Source of the DNA: Liolophura sinensis
Lineage: Eukaryota > Mollusca > Polyplacophora > Chitonida > Chitonidae
Assembly (NCBI RefSeq): GCF_032854445.1
Contig: NC_088303.1
Coordinates: 13,649,501-13,713,500 of the forward strand
Length of the DNA: 64,000 nt
Direction: 5' to 3'
This document shows positions 35,770-47,095 of the stretch, piece after piece. Every line of letters starts with the position of its first letter. Position 1 is the first letter of the stretch. The notes beneath the pieces are model-generated. The model was not told the DNA's origin, ran no database searches, and saw only the letters and a list, made by a program, of their open reading frames with translations. Made by a program: the position numbers and the translations under genes.

Positions 35770-36280
35770 TCCTAGAGAGTCTTCATGACAGACAAAAAGT
35801 CAGGCTGATGAACTGAGTGCCTGGATAACCATCAGAGAGTCTTGCTGATGGAAAGAAAGTCTAGGTGATGAACAGTGCCTGGATAATGGATGATCTGTGT
35901 GATGAACTGAGAGTCTTGGTGATGGACAGAGAGTAAGTATGGGTGATGCTTGTGGAGTCTGGGGTGCTGGACAAAATCTAAGAATAATGAGCAGACAGTT
36001 TGGGTGATGGACAAAAGTCGGGGTGATGGGCAGAAAGTCGGGGTAATGGACAGATGCCTGAATAACTAACAGATAGTTTGGGTGATAGAAAGTTTGAATG
36101 CAGGACAGAGTGCCTGAATAACGACCAGGCAGTCTAGGTGATGACAAAAAGTCTGGGTGATTCTCCGAGTCAAGATGTAGGACAGAGTGCTTGGGTGATG
36201 GACAAAAACTCCTGATGGACATGGTGCTTGGATAACGGGCATAGTCAGGTGATGAACGGATCTCGTGCCTGGGATAAGGT
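35770..36280 (+). repeat. Degenerate minisatellite, shorter allele (copy B)
   Basis: Counterpart of 25760-26295. The 20-bp core is present only twice (36014-36053) compared with four times in copy A. Its long minus-strand frames are repeat artefacts. Confidence 0.85.
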
Positions 36281-36637
36281 GCAGGTAGCCTGGACAAAAG
36301 ACTGTTGGAGAGTTGGATATTATGGACGGTGAAAATCCATGATGTGCAGGTAACAAGAAAGATGATTTTAGAATGGTCGGTATTTTAATTTGATGTATAT
36401 AATGAACATGGATTTGTGATTGTGTGAGAGAAATATTGCGGACTGCACACTCTGAAATGGATTTTCCTGAAAGACGACTAGTCTTTCAGCGATGAGGTCG
36501 TATGTTGGAATGCCGCTCTCACCGGCTATATGGTTTTTTGCACAAATAAAATATTAAAAACTATGGCACATGTAGGTTTTCCATCACTTACACATATAAA
36601 TCTGACGTGGTCAAGCGTAAAACACCGGTCAAATAAT

Positions 36638-37978
36638 TACTCTACCTCTTCAACCCTTTCAACTGTCTCTGCAACCAAAGTTTTGAAACATTCTGTGAGA
36701 ACTGTGGGTATAGAAAAATAATTTGTACAGTTTTATTAAGCATGCATCATCAATGACACATCATTTTTGTGTAATTTTTTAAAACAGCTATATGTATAAA
36801 TTCCACTAAAAATGCTTAAGTGGTTGAAGATTTAGTGTAATTACTTTTGTAATTGTGCACAATACACTATATACAAAGCATACACAATGATGTTTGTTTT
36901 AGAAGGGTGTCTGGTATACTGTGAAGGGTCATGGCCATTGTAATGGGTTGTACTGCGGGCACTCTGGTTTGCTGGGCAGTCAAGTTTGCTCCACCCAGTA
37001 ACAGGTGTCATAAACCTGCATGACCACCGTCAAATATAAGTGAAAAATTCCAACGAGTTGCATGGCGTTGAATACCAATCAATCAGTCATCTTTAGGAAG
37101 GGTGTTTGTATTAGTGTTAATTTACACTTAATTTGCCTGAAGCCTTGGTGGTGCAGGTCAAGAGTATATTGACTGGTACTGGTATACTTATTGCAGTGGC
37201 GAAATGTAAGTATACCATGTGCCATGCGGTGTTGTTTTGAAAACGTAAGTCCGGTTAACTTTTATGTGAATTAACATTAAAACATTTTACATGTCATATA
37301 CCCGTTGTGAAAACCTGCTGTGATTTTAATAGTGTTTTCTTTACCTACAGTTTTCATATTTATTTTAAACTTTATTTAACAAAAAGTTAATGTTTAATTC
37401 TTCCAATGCAAATTCAAACGATTCATCCGCAATATGCATTTCTGTGTGTTCAGCAGTGGCATGAAGGTCGTAGTCATAGATACCAAACAAACTCACAAAA
37501 TCTAAATGAATGGCTATTCATTGGTATGCGAGTCCTGATAATTCAAGTATACATTTTAGTACAAATCAGTACATTTTTTGTGCTGGGTTGTATATCATGC
37601 AAAGAAAGGTGCAAGTATAAGCCCCATGCACCAGGTTAAATTTAAAGTCTACCGGCGTTCCATCTGCCTGATCAATTTCTGGAACCCTGCTATATATATT
37701 ACATCATGCCCTATACATACATGCATATATTCTGAGATCAGGACCTATGCATATATATACCATAAATCTTCAACCTTTTCAACCACTAAAACATTTTTTT
37801 CAATGGAATGTATGGATAAAATCATTATGAAAATGATTCTTGTAATGAATTGTTTGTGGTCATTAAAGATGCAAGGTTCATAAAACCGTGCAAATCATTT
37901 CTTTACACCCCATAGTTTTATCAGAATGTTTCAAATATTGGTTGCAGAGGTGGTTGAAAAGGTTGAAGAATTAGGGTA
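36638..37978. mobile_element. Inverted-repeat element (copy B)
   Basis: Counterpart of 26663-28005, with arms 36638-36708 and about 37906-37978. It includes the counterpart of the SINE-like piece at about 36895-37088. Confidence 0.5.
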
Positions 37979-39096
37979 CATATATACTCAACAGAGCATG
38001 CAAGCCGGTTGGGTTCACACACATGAGGTATCTCTTTTGATCTGGAGCAAACATCAGAAGAGAATGATATACTATACATAGGCTAATATAGGATCTATTT
38101 TATTTGTATACCTATAAATATAAAGCCTTAAAATTTCAGCCTTGATTTTAATCAAATTTTAGTTGATCGGTGCCAATTTTTCATCACTTACCATCATTGT
38201 TTAGATGTAGTATTTAAGAAATGTTTAAAAAAAAAAAATTCATTCACATATCCATTTACTGCATGGGCAGCTAACTGATGAATGCATTTTTTAAGCAAAT
38301 TTTGTAACCAGTTTTTTATTTTGCGGTTGTGAAATGTCAAAACCGGCCCATTTTATTATTAACCTGTACAGGGTTATACACCTTCTACAGGTATACATGT
38401 AGGCCCATAATATATATTCATATATATTCCCGCGACAGGCGCCTATTAAAATACACTGTCACTTCAAAGTGTTTAAAGAGTAGATTGGCGGTGTATAGGT
38501 TATCATGTTTTCTGACCGTGAAATAAGCAGAGAGTATTAACATCAGGTTCAGGTTACACGAACCCTCTCTGTGTGGTGTGTACGAGTCAAATTGCTGCCA
38601 GTGAACAGTCTCACCAATGCTGTCAGCAATGTACCTGACTGAGCTCAATGACCGTGTAATCGATCACCTCAGGTGCATTGCCGTATTCAGCGTATACATG
38701 TACCTGTCGCGGGTCGTATAATTGATTAGTGATGGAGGCATGGTTTAAGTGTTCTCTGCGCAAACTTGGTTTTCAGATAGACGTTTATGTGAAGGATCGA
38801 TCGGGAAATATAGGGAAAATAAACAAGTTGGTGACTTTTCCTGTACATATAGGTCTGTATCTATATACTTGTGTATTAAGAACCGATATTAGGCACGGTA
38901 CGTAACATAAGCCCATACAAAAGTTAAATTTAAAACAAAATCAGAACAAACAAAACATAAGCAACCCCCCCCCCCCCGCCCACCTATCCGATATTAAAAA
39001 AATCCAAGCATATATATAGCCCTATATTAGCTCTATCGATCGATTGGGAACGGCGAGTTACAAAAAAATATGCTATATGCCTACGGTTAACACTAG

Positions 39097-39798
39097 ACTA
39101 TCACAGCCCTGTCTTATTCCATAAGCTTACATTGAACCCCTCTGCACTTCCTTTGCTGGCTTTAAAATACTACTGCTGGGCATCAAAAAATTTGTTTGTC
39201 CATAGTCATACTGATCGCATCTATCAATCCCAGGTAGGTGTTCCAATGTGTCATCACTAATAAGTATGAGAATCGTGAAAGCTGGATAAATTTTAACTCC
39301 AAACGCCATATTTGAATGCATACTCCTCACAGCCGATACAAGGGAGATAACTACTGATATTATTTGTATGTTTTGTACATCTTGTTTAATCTATTCTTTA
39401 ATTGTTTGAGAATTTTTTTTATTCATCAATTTTGGGTTCCTTCTATGTCATTACTGCTGAGGCTGATCCTAAACAAATAACCAGGATGCGTGTCAAATGG
39501 TCTAACTTGCCTAATAGTGGCAGTGATAACTGTGTACATGATTCGCTTGACTGAGAGAAGTATTCATTCAAACATGCCTGTTGGAGTTGGCGAATTTTTC
39601 CAGTTTCCATTAATTTCATGCTTGTGTGGATTTATTAGTGATGACATATGGGAAGACCTACCTGGAATTGATAGCTGAGACGACTATGACTACGGACAAA
39701 CAAATTATTTGGTACCCAGGAGTAGTATATTAAAGTCAGTAAGGGAAGTACAGAGGTGTTCAAGGTAAGCTTATGGAACAAGACAGGGCTGTGATAGT
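39097..39798. mobile_element. Long inverted repeat with about 240-bp arms (copy B)
   Basis: Counterpart of 29122-29811. The left arm starts at 39097 and the right arm runs from about 39551 to 39798. A short insertion lies in the spacer (39352-39364). Confidence 0.65.
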
Positions 39799-40690
39799 AT
39801 CACAGTCTTACAGAGCTAAACTTTTATTTTGTCCTGTAGAGGTTTTCAATCCTGTATGGTACGTAGTGGCCTTTCACGATCGTTTAACCTACAACTCCAT
39901 GGTTTACTAGCTGGTGTAGTGTCGATATATAACCTACAATAAAATATCACTCGATACCTGCAGAAATATAGGCTATAGCTTGACAAAATCCATCCGACTG
40001 GCAGAATATGTGGGCTATGAAAAATTGTATACCTGCAAGCAGGGCCTGCAAGTATATCATATGGAGCTACATGTAGCTAGGCCTCTTCAATTAAAATGGA
40101 ATTAAAAAGTGCCCAAGTAGGCTACTGGTATACATAACCTGTACTATATTTGATTGTAAATGAAATTTAATACGTTGTCGGATATCTTGAAATGCGTATG
40201 AAATACACAGGCCAGTAAGGCCTACAATAACGAACAACTTAAATATTGTGATGAAAAAGTCCAAACATTAACGAAACTATGGGCCTATATATAGCTAGGC
40301 TCTCATATATATATTTGTATATACAATAACAATCGAATTCGATATCCAATGTGATTGCATTGGAAAAAAAGTATATTAAAATACAGGTACACACATCTGT
40401 AGAAGTTCGATGTATTTTTGGATAAACTTGTATTTTCAGCAAAAAGCAAATTGTTATTTTATCGTGTGTTGTAGATTAATTGTTTTCATGCATATATATA
40501 AAGCCGTGCATGCTTGTTTCTATTTTTTTCTTTTCTTCTCTTTTCTAGGTTGTCTTTGCTCGTTCCCTGTTTGAAGGAGACCACCGCCAGCGAGGCCGCT
40601 CATGTTAAAGGTTACCTGTCCACGCGGATCACTTTTCTGTCAACCGTTGAATATGCAAATGAGAAGTCGCGTGGAGACTTGTAAACAGTC

Positions 40691-40726
40691 AAGATGGCGA
40701 CGACAACGTTGGGACATGTCGAGTGA
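40691..40726 (+). promoter_or_regulatory. YY1-like motif and upstream ORF (copy B)
   Basis: Same AAGATGGCG motif and 10-codon upstream ORF as in copy A, about 165 bp before the candidate start at 40857. Confidence 0.45.
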
Positions 40727-40856
40727 CAGAAAGGTGGGGAAGAAAACCAAAAACTGCGAAGAAGATCGCCGATCCTATCTAAACAGCTATCTCTAGAAAA
40801 GTATTTGCTGTGTCAGACTTAAAAACAAATGTTGTAATATATTGGAGTTAAAGACA

Positions 40857-40994
40857 ATGTCTGAAAGTGCGAAAGGGCCTTTGGGCACTCGCACAGCCAA
40901 AACACGCACCACAACTCCGGGCGGTGAACCAGGGAAAACGAACAAATCACGACTGGCAGCTTTAGCTCCCGGCGAAAATATCAAAGAAAAACAG
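40857..40994 (+). CDS. Candidate first coding exon, 46 codons, probably dynein (copy B)
   Basis: Identical to 30872-31009 in coding sequence and donor (CAG/GTATGA, phase 0). This is the copy continuous with the dynein gene without an assembly gap, so it is the one to use in a gene model. The intron to the exon at 55465 would be about 14.5 kb. The peptide is a basic, low-complexity N-terminal extension (MSESAKGPLG... ending NIKEKQ), of the kind some dynein heavy-chain isoforms carry. No transcript evidence is available. Confidence 0.5.
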
Positions 40995-41748
40995 GTATGA
41001 CCTTAGCATAAACATTGGTGTAATTGCTGTATTGGTTGCATGATAAATGAATGATCAAAACATCAGAAAGTCTTCTGTTAGCAAATATAAGGGTAGTTCA
41101 ACAACAACACGTGCACGTTGGTGAATGAATGGGTCGGCTACTAAGCTAGGAAAAATACATGTTGTAATATATGTTAGCTTAATCCACACTTTATTTACTT
41201 ATTGGTAGCTAGGGTTTTTTTTTTTTTTTTTGGTTTTTTTTTGTTTTGGTTTTTTTTACCTAATCTACGACTTTGATTTGAATGGTGTTTGGCTGTGTTA
41301 CCGGTAATTGTTCACTGAATTTTAAACCGGTAAGGCACGGCAGGGCAACTGCATGTTGTCGGACAATCAAGTTTGCACAGTAGTCAGTATACATGCCTGT
41401 CATAGGTAATATTTTAAAATGCATAAAAGCAGGTGTCTGAAAGTCCCCTTCCTTTGTGCTGTGACTTTGTCGCGTTTAAAATGGTAAATCTTTCCCCAGA
41501 AATTCTCTTAGGTGAATTGTATAACACGAGAGAACTGACTATAATTAGCTAGAAAAGTTTAAGTAATGTATTTGTGTCTGTGTATATCTGTTGTTAACTT
41601 GAGTAGAGTAAAAAATAACTGTTGGTTGATCATGATGCAGGTGTTATTCTTCATCTTTTATTGCATGAATGACTCCAGCCAACTTTTAAATTGTTGGATA
41701 CATGGGTAAGAAGGTTTAGAAAGTAAACAGTAAATATGTTTTTGTGGG

Positions 41749-42027
41749 ATGTCACTAAGTGGTATGACATGCAACCTTGGGATAAAGGAGGTGAAGGTTC
41801 AATCCTGGTCTTAGACAGGGATTTTGTAGATTCAGTAAGTGGTTGAGTGTACTGATGGGTGCTTTGTTCACTGAATTCCATTTGGCCACCAATTTGACGT
41901 GCAAGTCTGAATGTGACATGTGGTAAAGTTCTTTGTTTCCTTCTGATTACTTCAACTTTAAAGCTGATTTTCATTTTATAATTGGACATTCAAGTATTAA
42001 ACAGTCAGTTAAATAAACAAATAAATT
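41749..42027 (+). mobile_element. Possible tRNA-headed SINE of another family (copy B)
   Basis: Counterpart of 31757-32035. Confidence 0.35.
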
Positions 42028-44486
42028 CGGGACTAGAAATTAAGGGTGCTGAATCATACATCCACTTTCTGTAAATCTCAGTTTGCCTACAAGTTTTTTC
42101 TTATTTGACAACTAAGATCGATTATGTTTTTTGCCTCTAGTAGTACCTGAATAGCTACATGTATTTAATTCATTCAAACTGTAACATAATGTTTCATACA
42201 TTAAAACCAGAACAGTAAAGGAATGCAAAATGAAATAAACATTAACGTATTCTCCTGTTTGAAAGCTTGTTTTTTTCCCCATGCATTTGAAGGCCCTAAT
42301 ACTGAGTAAAACAAGTATGTAACTTTCAAAGCATTCATTTACATTATACGTATACAGTGCATGTAGCTTTAAAAACATTTGCTGGGTATTCACGTATGCA
42401 TGTCCATGCAGGCATTCCAGTCCTTATTGTCCTGGTGCTGGTGATAGCAAGGACAGATACATGTAGGTGAGAAAGAAGTTTTACTTTCTGTCCCTTAGTG
42501 TGACTGGTCTTTGTGGACAGGGTTCTAGTCTGGGCTGGTTACTATGTCTCATTGTTCAGCTGTAAACACACATGTGAGATGAGTCTTCCCAGAAGGACTA
42601 CCTTTGCTACCTCTTCAGTCTGCTAGACATTTAACAGAAGCACTAAATCAGTCACAATGGACAGGGGTTGTCTGTTTACTGTAAACTTCTCTCATGTGTA
42701 AAGTGCCTTGGAAACTATTATGAAACTAGCCCTTTTGTGCCTTGAAGTCAAGTATCCCCCTCCGTCCATGTTTGAGTAAGAAAGCTACCCTTAAATATAA
42801 ATTTCACTGTTGGTATTTTCTTATTTGTGTTTACCTGGTATAAGTACATTATAGGTTTATTCTTGTGTGATTCAACACTTTCCTATTGTCCCTTTTTTAA
42901 TTTATTGACTGTTTTACTATATACAATATAAATAAAGGATACTGTAAGTTGGTGTTTTACCTAAGATAATATAACACTAGAAAAATGTAGATCTATTTGA
43001 AAGCTGACAATTACGAGGAACAGATTCTACTATTAAAATGATGCAGTGTTTTAGGGCATGTCAAGGGACAGAAAGCGTGATACTATTCCTTATTGTATGT
43101 GACTTTGAACAGAGCAGATATGACTGAAGTAGGAGAATTATGCTTGAATTACATAGAAAGCATGTGTTTCACACAAGAACAAATTTTTAGAACTATCTAA
43201 GCTAGTAAGATTATCAGTCTAGAATAAGCTAATCGAGGAAGTGTAAGTAAGATTAGCTCTTGGTGAACTTCATTTTCTTGTGATTGAAGGTGATTAAGAT
43301 GTTTGGTAGAGCAGAATTAATAGTTTAGTGAGTAGACTCATAAAATAGGTAGTAAAACAGATCATTGATGAAAATGATGAATTTTTTGTTATATTAAATA
43401 TGAACCTTTCCATGATACCAGGCAATGCATACATCCAGTCTTTAAAGGGCCTTTTTAGTGCCAAGACGCATACATTTTAAAAGCAAGTTTAATTGATAAG
43501 GATAGACGGACTTATTTTCTAACATTGTAAAAAAATGCATTGTTTTACAGCCGCTGTTGTTAGTTTTCAAGAATAATCCAGAAACAAAAGTTTTCTGTCG
43601 TTTCCAAAGATTTTGTCTGGTCTGACATCACCATCACTGGCGTATAGTCACAAATGATGTTGTTCTGTCAAACGTGCAGACGTTATCTGCCTGATTCATC
43701 GTCACATATGGAATATTTTTACGTCACATCTGGAAAATTTTACGGAAACTGCCAAACATTTTGTTTTTGAGGACTCTTCATTTAAACGGGGAATGAGTTA
43801 TTCATCGTAAATTTTTTTTGGACTGTGGTGGTAGCTACATTCTATAGGGTATCCTTCATATCACTGTAATATTTCTGCATAGCCTCTCTTGAGACTGAAG
43901 TAGCACTTTGAATCTGTGGGAGCTGATTGATGTTATATTATGTAAATCATTTCCTTTAGATATGAAGGAATAATTAGGTATGTAGGTAGCCTGGTAGAGT
44001 GTAATCATCATTGTAGTGTTATCATCTCCTAACCCTCACTTACCTACAGAAAGTTGTAAAACTGAATGGTGTTGTAGTTTGCAACTTAGCTGCAGTAACT
44101 TTTAGTTTTCACCCGAGTCCAGATCAATTAGGGGAGACCACTCTTGATGTCATGTTGGCTCAATTTGGACAGCTATAGGTTACCACGCTGTGGCAACACG
44201 ACTAGCTCAGTTAATTAATTCAACTTTGTTTTCACTTGAAATTCACTTTAAACAATAAGGTGCAATAATGTAAGCAGACGTGTTTTTGACCTTATGATTT
44301 TGGAAATGTATGGGCGTGTTTTGAGGGGTTGGTTTACCACATTATATAATAATTAGCCTTGGCGGTTGCCAAAGGCTGACTACACTGAGTTGTAACCCAG
44401 GGAAGGAGTATTAGGTGTTTGATCATTGATGTTCATGTGGGGTAGAACTTTTTTATGATATGTTTCCATTGCCTTCAACCAGTTCA

Positions 44487-44930
44487 TGGATGTTGTAAAT
44501 TTTGACATGCTTTGGAGTTAAGATGTTGATTATCTTCCCTTTTAGATAAGTACAAAAGTAAGACATAATAGAGGATTTTTGTACATTTAGGGTATATCTA
44601 CTTATGTATAACATACAGTTATCTGTAACAGTTGTGGAGCACTATTTCACAATGTCAGTTTAATAAATTTCACTCGAGTAAAAATTAGAAATTTGATGTT
44701 TATTCTTGGGACCCAAATGGCTATAGGTCATTGTTATTGGCAACATCCAACATGTCTTAGTTTAAAATAAATGTATCCTAGTTTGAACTTTTGGTGCTGT
44801 AAACTAGCATCATATTGAAGTTTTAAATTGTTATTTAACTTGTTAAAGGCAAGACTTACCCACACATGTGAATAAGATGTATTACACTAATTGCATTTTT
44901 TTGTTTTCTTGTTCATTTCTTTCCTTCTTT
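44487..44930 (+). other. About 440 bp present in copy B, absent from copy A
   Basis: Copy A reads CTTCAACCAGTTCCTCTAAT then straight to TTAATTGTTTTGTTGAAAA. Copy B has about 440 bp between the same flanks, starting ATGGATGTTGTAAATTTTG and ending CTTCTTTTTTTAATTG. No inverted ends, tail or target-site duplication were seen, so a deletion in A is as likely as an insertion in B. Confidence 0.7.
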
Positions 44931-45004
44931 TTTTAATTGTTTTGTTGAAAATATTTTTACCCATTATGGTTCAATGAAACCTAATTTTGTAGATTCCATA
45001 TGGT

Positions 45005-45205
45005 GGGGGTGAGATGGATTGTCATGTCTGTTGTAGCAGCACTTTGGCGGCATGGATTCGCCTTGCCACTGGAAGACACAATATATAGACACATACCTAA
45101 TGACACGTTGTTATCATATGCCTAAAAGGTTGTTACGTATGAGGTAAAACCCTAAGCATACCTTCATACGTGCATGCGCACTAAAATGAATAAAAAATTT
45201 TAAAA
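45005..45205 (+). mobile_element. SINE family 2 fragment (copy B)
   Basis: Counterpart of 34645-34845, with a little more divergence in the tail. Confidence 0.5.
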
Positions 45206-45274
45206 AGTGCTTGTGAATTTCTGAAAGTGATGTCGGATGTGAATTGCCTGCACAAGCACCAGCTTATAGTCCCC

Positions 45275-46497
45275 ATTCATCTACTCCATGTAGTAGTTTC
45301 CACACCATTAACAATAGTAACTCCTACAATGTGTGTTAAGGACTGTTCGGCGCACTGCTGAAAGCTGATGAAGCTTTATCAATAAAATCATTCTTAGACC
45401 TAAAAATGAAGGATGAGAAACTTATTTGTACACATCTAAGGACATGCCATGAACTAAATAAACATTTAATAAAATTCTGTTTCACATACATGTACGTGTG
45501 CATGTATTCTTTTATTTTACCTATGCAGTATGGTAATGTCTTATGGTCAGGAGCCAGGTTTGTTGATTTGATGAATGACTTTATTATGAATTCAATGAAG
45601 GAAGAACCCCATGCAGTTTGAGATTGCAGATTAATTGATTTCCAGTGTGTCCGTCAAAGTGATGCATTGGCTTCAAATGGTTCTATACAGATCTGGTGTT
45701 CAATTGGACATCCTGAGTTGCTTCAGTAGCCTGACAAAAAGCTCTGCACACATGTTGGTAATACTGAGGAAAAAATCATTATACCCTTTCATCGCGTAGG
45801 CTTTCTTGCATGTTAAGTACATAGTACCATAACAGTAGTTCTGCCAACTGCTTTGTCGATAGTTGGTAAAGGCGTTTCTTGTCACTGTATATGATGGTAC
45901 AGCTAAGGACCTGAGTGGATGTGGTGTTAGAGATCATCGTTATAGTCACAGTGACAGGTTCTTGTATACTTTAACCGGGATAGGTGATCGTGTTACACCT
46001 GTATCCATAGTAATTCATCCATGGGATAACGGGTTGAATTACGGGTGTGTACACCGGCTTTCTTTAGTCTTATAACCACACCTGTGCTGTGGATAACATT
46101 TATCGAATGCCAAGGTACAATGTATCACACTCAGGACCAAGTAGAGGTGAGTTTTGTTGTATGATATTTTTGGATGGAAATTCATGTTCACTTCTCAAGT
46201 TTATAGTCACTGTTAGTCCATGGTACAAATACTTATACTTCTTTCTTTTAAAAGACATTAAAATTAACAGCTCATTTTCCATTGACAAATGAAATATATA
46301 AAAGGCCTCTAACTACTCAAGCATGAAACTGAAACTGTGCGGGAGGCTGTTTTAACGCAACTTCTTCATTTGTTTGCAAGTGTATCTATATGTCCTTTTG
46401 GAAATTAAATTCATAACAGAGTATGTGATTTACAACAGTAGTTGAATTTTCATGTTCTTGGTGAAAATATCCCACATTGTTTCATGAAATCTGAATT
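45275..46497. other. Non-coding, no gene recognised
   Basis: Unique sequence just after copy B. An open stretch from an ATG near 46109 (MPRYNVSHSGPSRG) ends at a strong donor-like GAG/GTGAGT at about 46147, but its phase (1) does not join the dynein exons, so I do not call it an exon. Confidence 0.4.
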
Positions 46498-47095
46498 TTT
46501 AGCTAGCCTGTACAAGGTATAGGTGTAGCTTACACGCATGTCATACCCTGAGCACTGAGTGTGGTGACGAAGTGGGTGTGTAATAAAAGGGAAAGCAATG
46601 TTAAAGTAAATGTTCGGCGTGGTATCTTAAAACTGCTGCATGTATTGAGCTCAGGTGTGCACACGTATCACAACGCAAGGCGGATGTGTATTAGAATTAA
46701 TGTAAGGGGTGGTATCTCAAAACGTACGATACCGCATGTATGAAGCTGAGGTTTTGCTTACATGTAAAACGCAATAACGTGAGAGGATATTCTGTTGTTT
46801 AATATATTTATGTAATTACAGTAAATTACAAAAGTGATGACTTGGTGTATTGTGGAGAGAATCAGTGTTTAGGTAAATGTTAGGGTTAGTACCTCAAAAA
46901 GTACTGCATGTTTTGAGATGAAGATTTGCATACATGTAAGCTACAGTCACAAGAAGGGAATGTCCCATCGTTGATGCTCACCACACATATCAACTATCGT
47001 AAATTACAAAATTCAAAACTTCACTATTTTATATATTGAACTAAAGTTTTACATTCATATTCTACAGGATAACTCTGTGGTAATCCTTGCTATCA
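46498..47095 (+). repeat. Second block of the roughly 175-bp tandem repeat
   Basis: Leader TTTTAGCTAGCCTGTACAAG, then diverged units with GGTATCT(T/C)AAAA, GCATGTATTGAGCTCAGG and ACTTGGTGTATTGTGGAG. Phase-equivalent points at about 46739 and 46913 are 174 bp apart; one unit is only about 95 bp. It is homologous to 14324-14900. Confidence 0.65.

Larger units (their letters stand above)
35123..45274 (+). repeat. Copy B of the 10-kb direct duplication (starts at the assembly gap)
   Basis: Begins at the gap with the same base at which copy A begins (GTAGACTTGTATTCAGATCT) and ends with CTTATAGTCCCC at 45274, where copy A was cut by the gap. Unique sequence follows and leads into the dynein gene. 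Copy B is about 330 bp longer, mainly because of an insertion at 44487-44930. Confidence 0.95.

Noticed and set aside
46109-46147. Possible first exon (ATG followed by a strong GTGAGT donor)
   Set aside because: It ends in phase 1, which does not fit the phase-0 start of the dynein exon at 55465. It may at most be untranslated.
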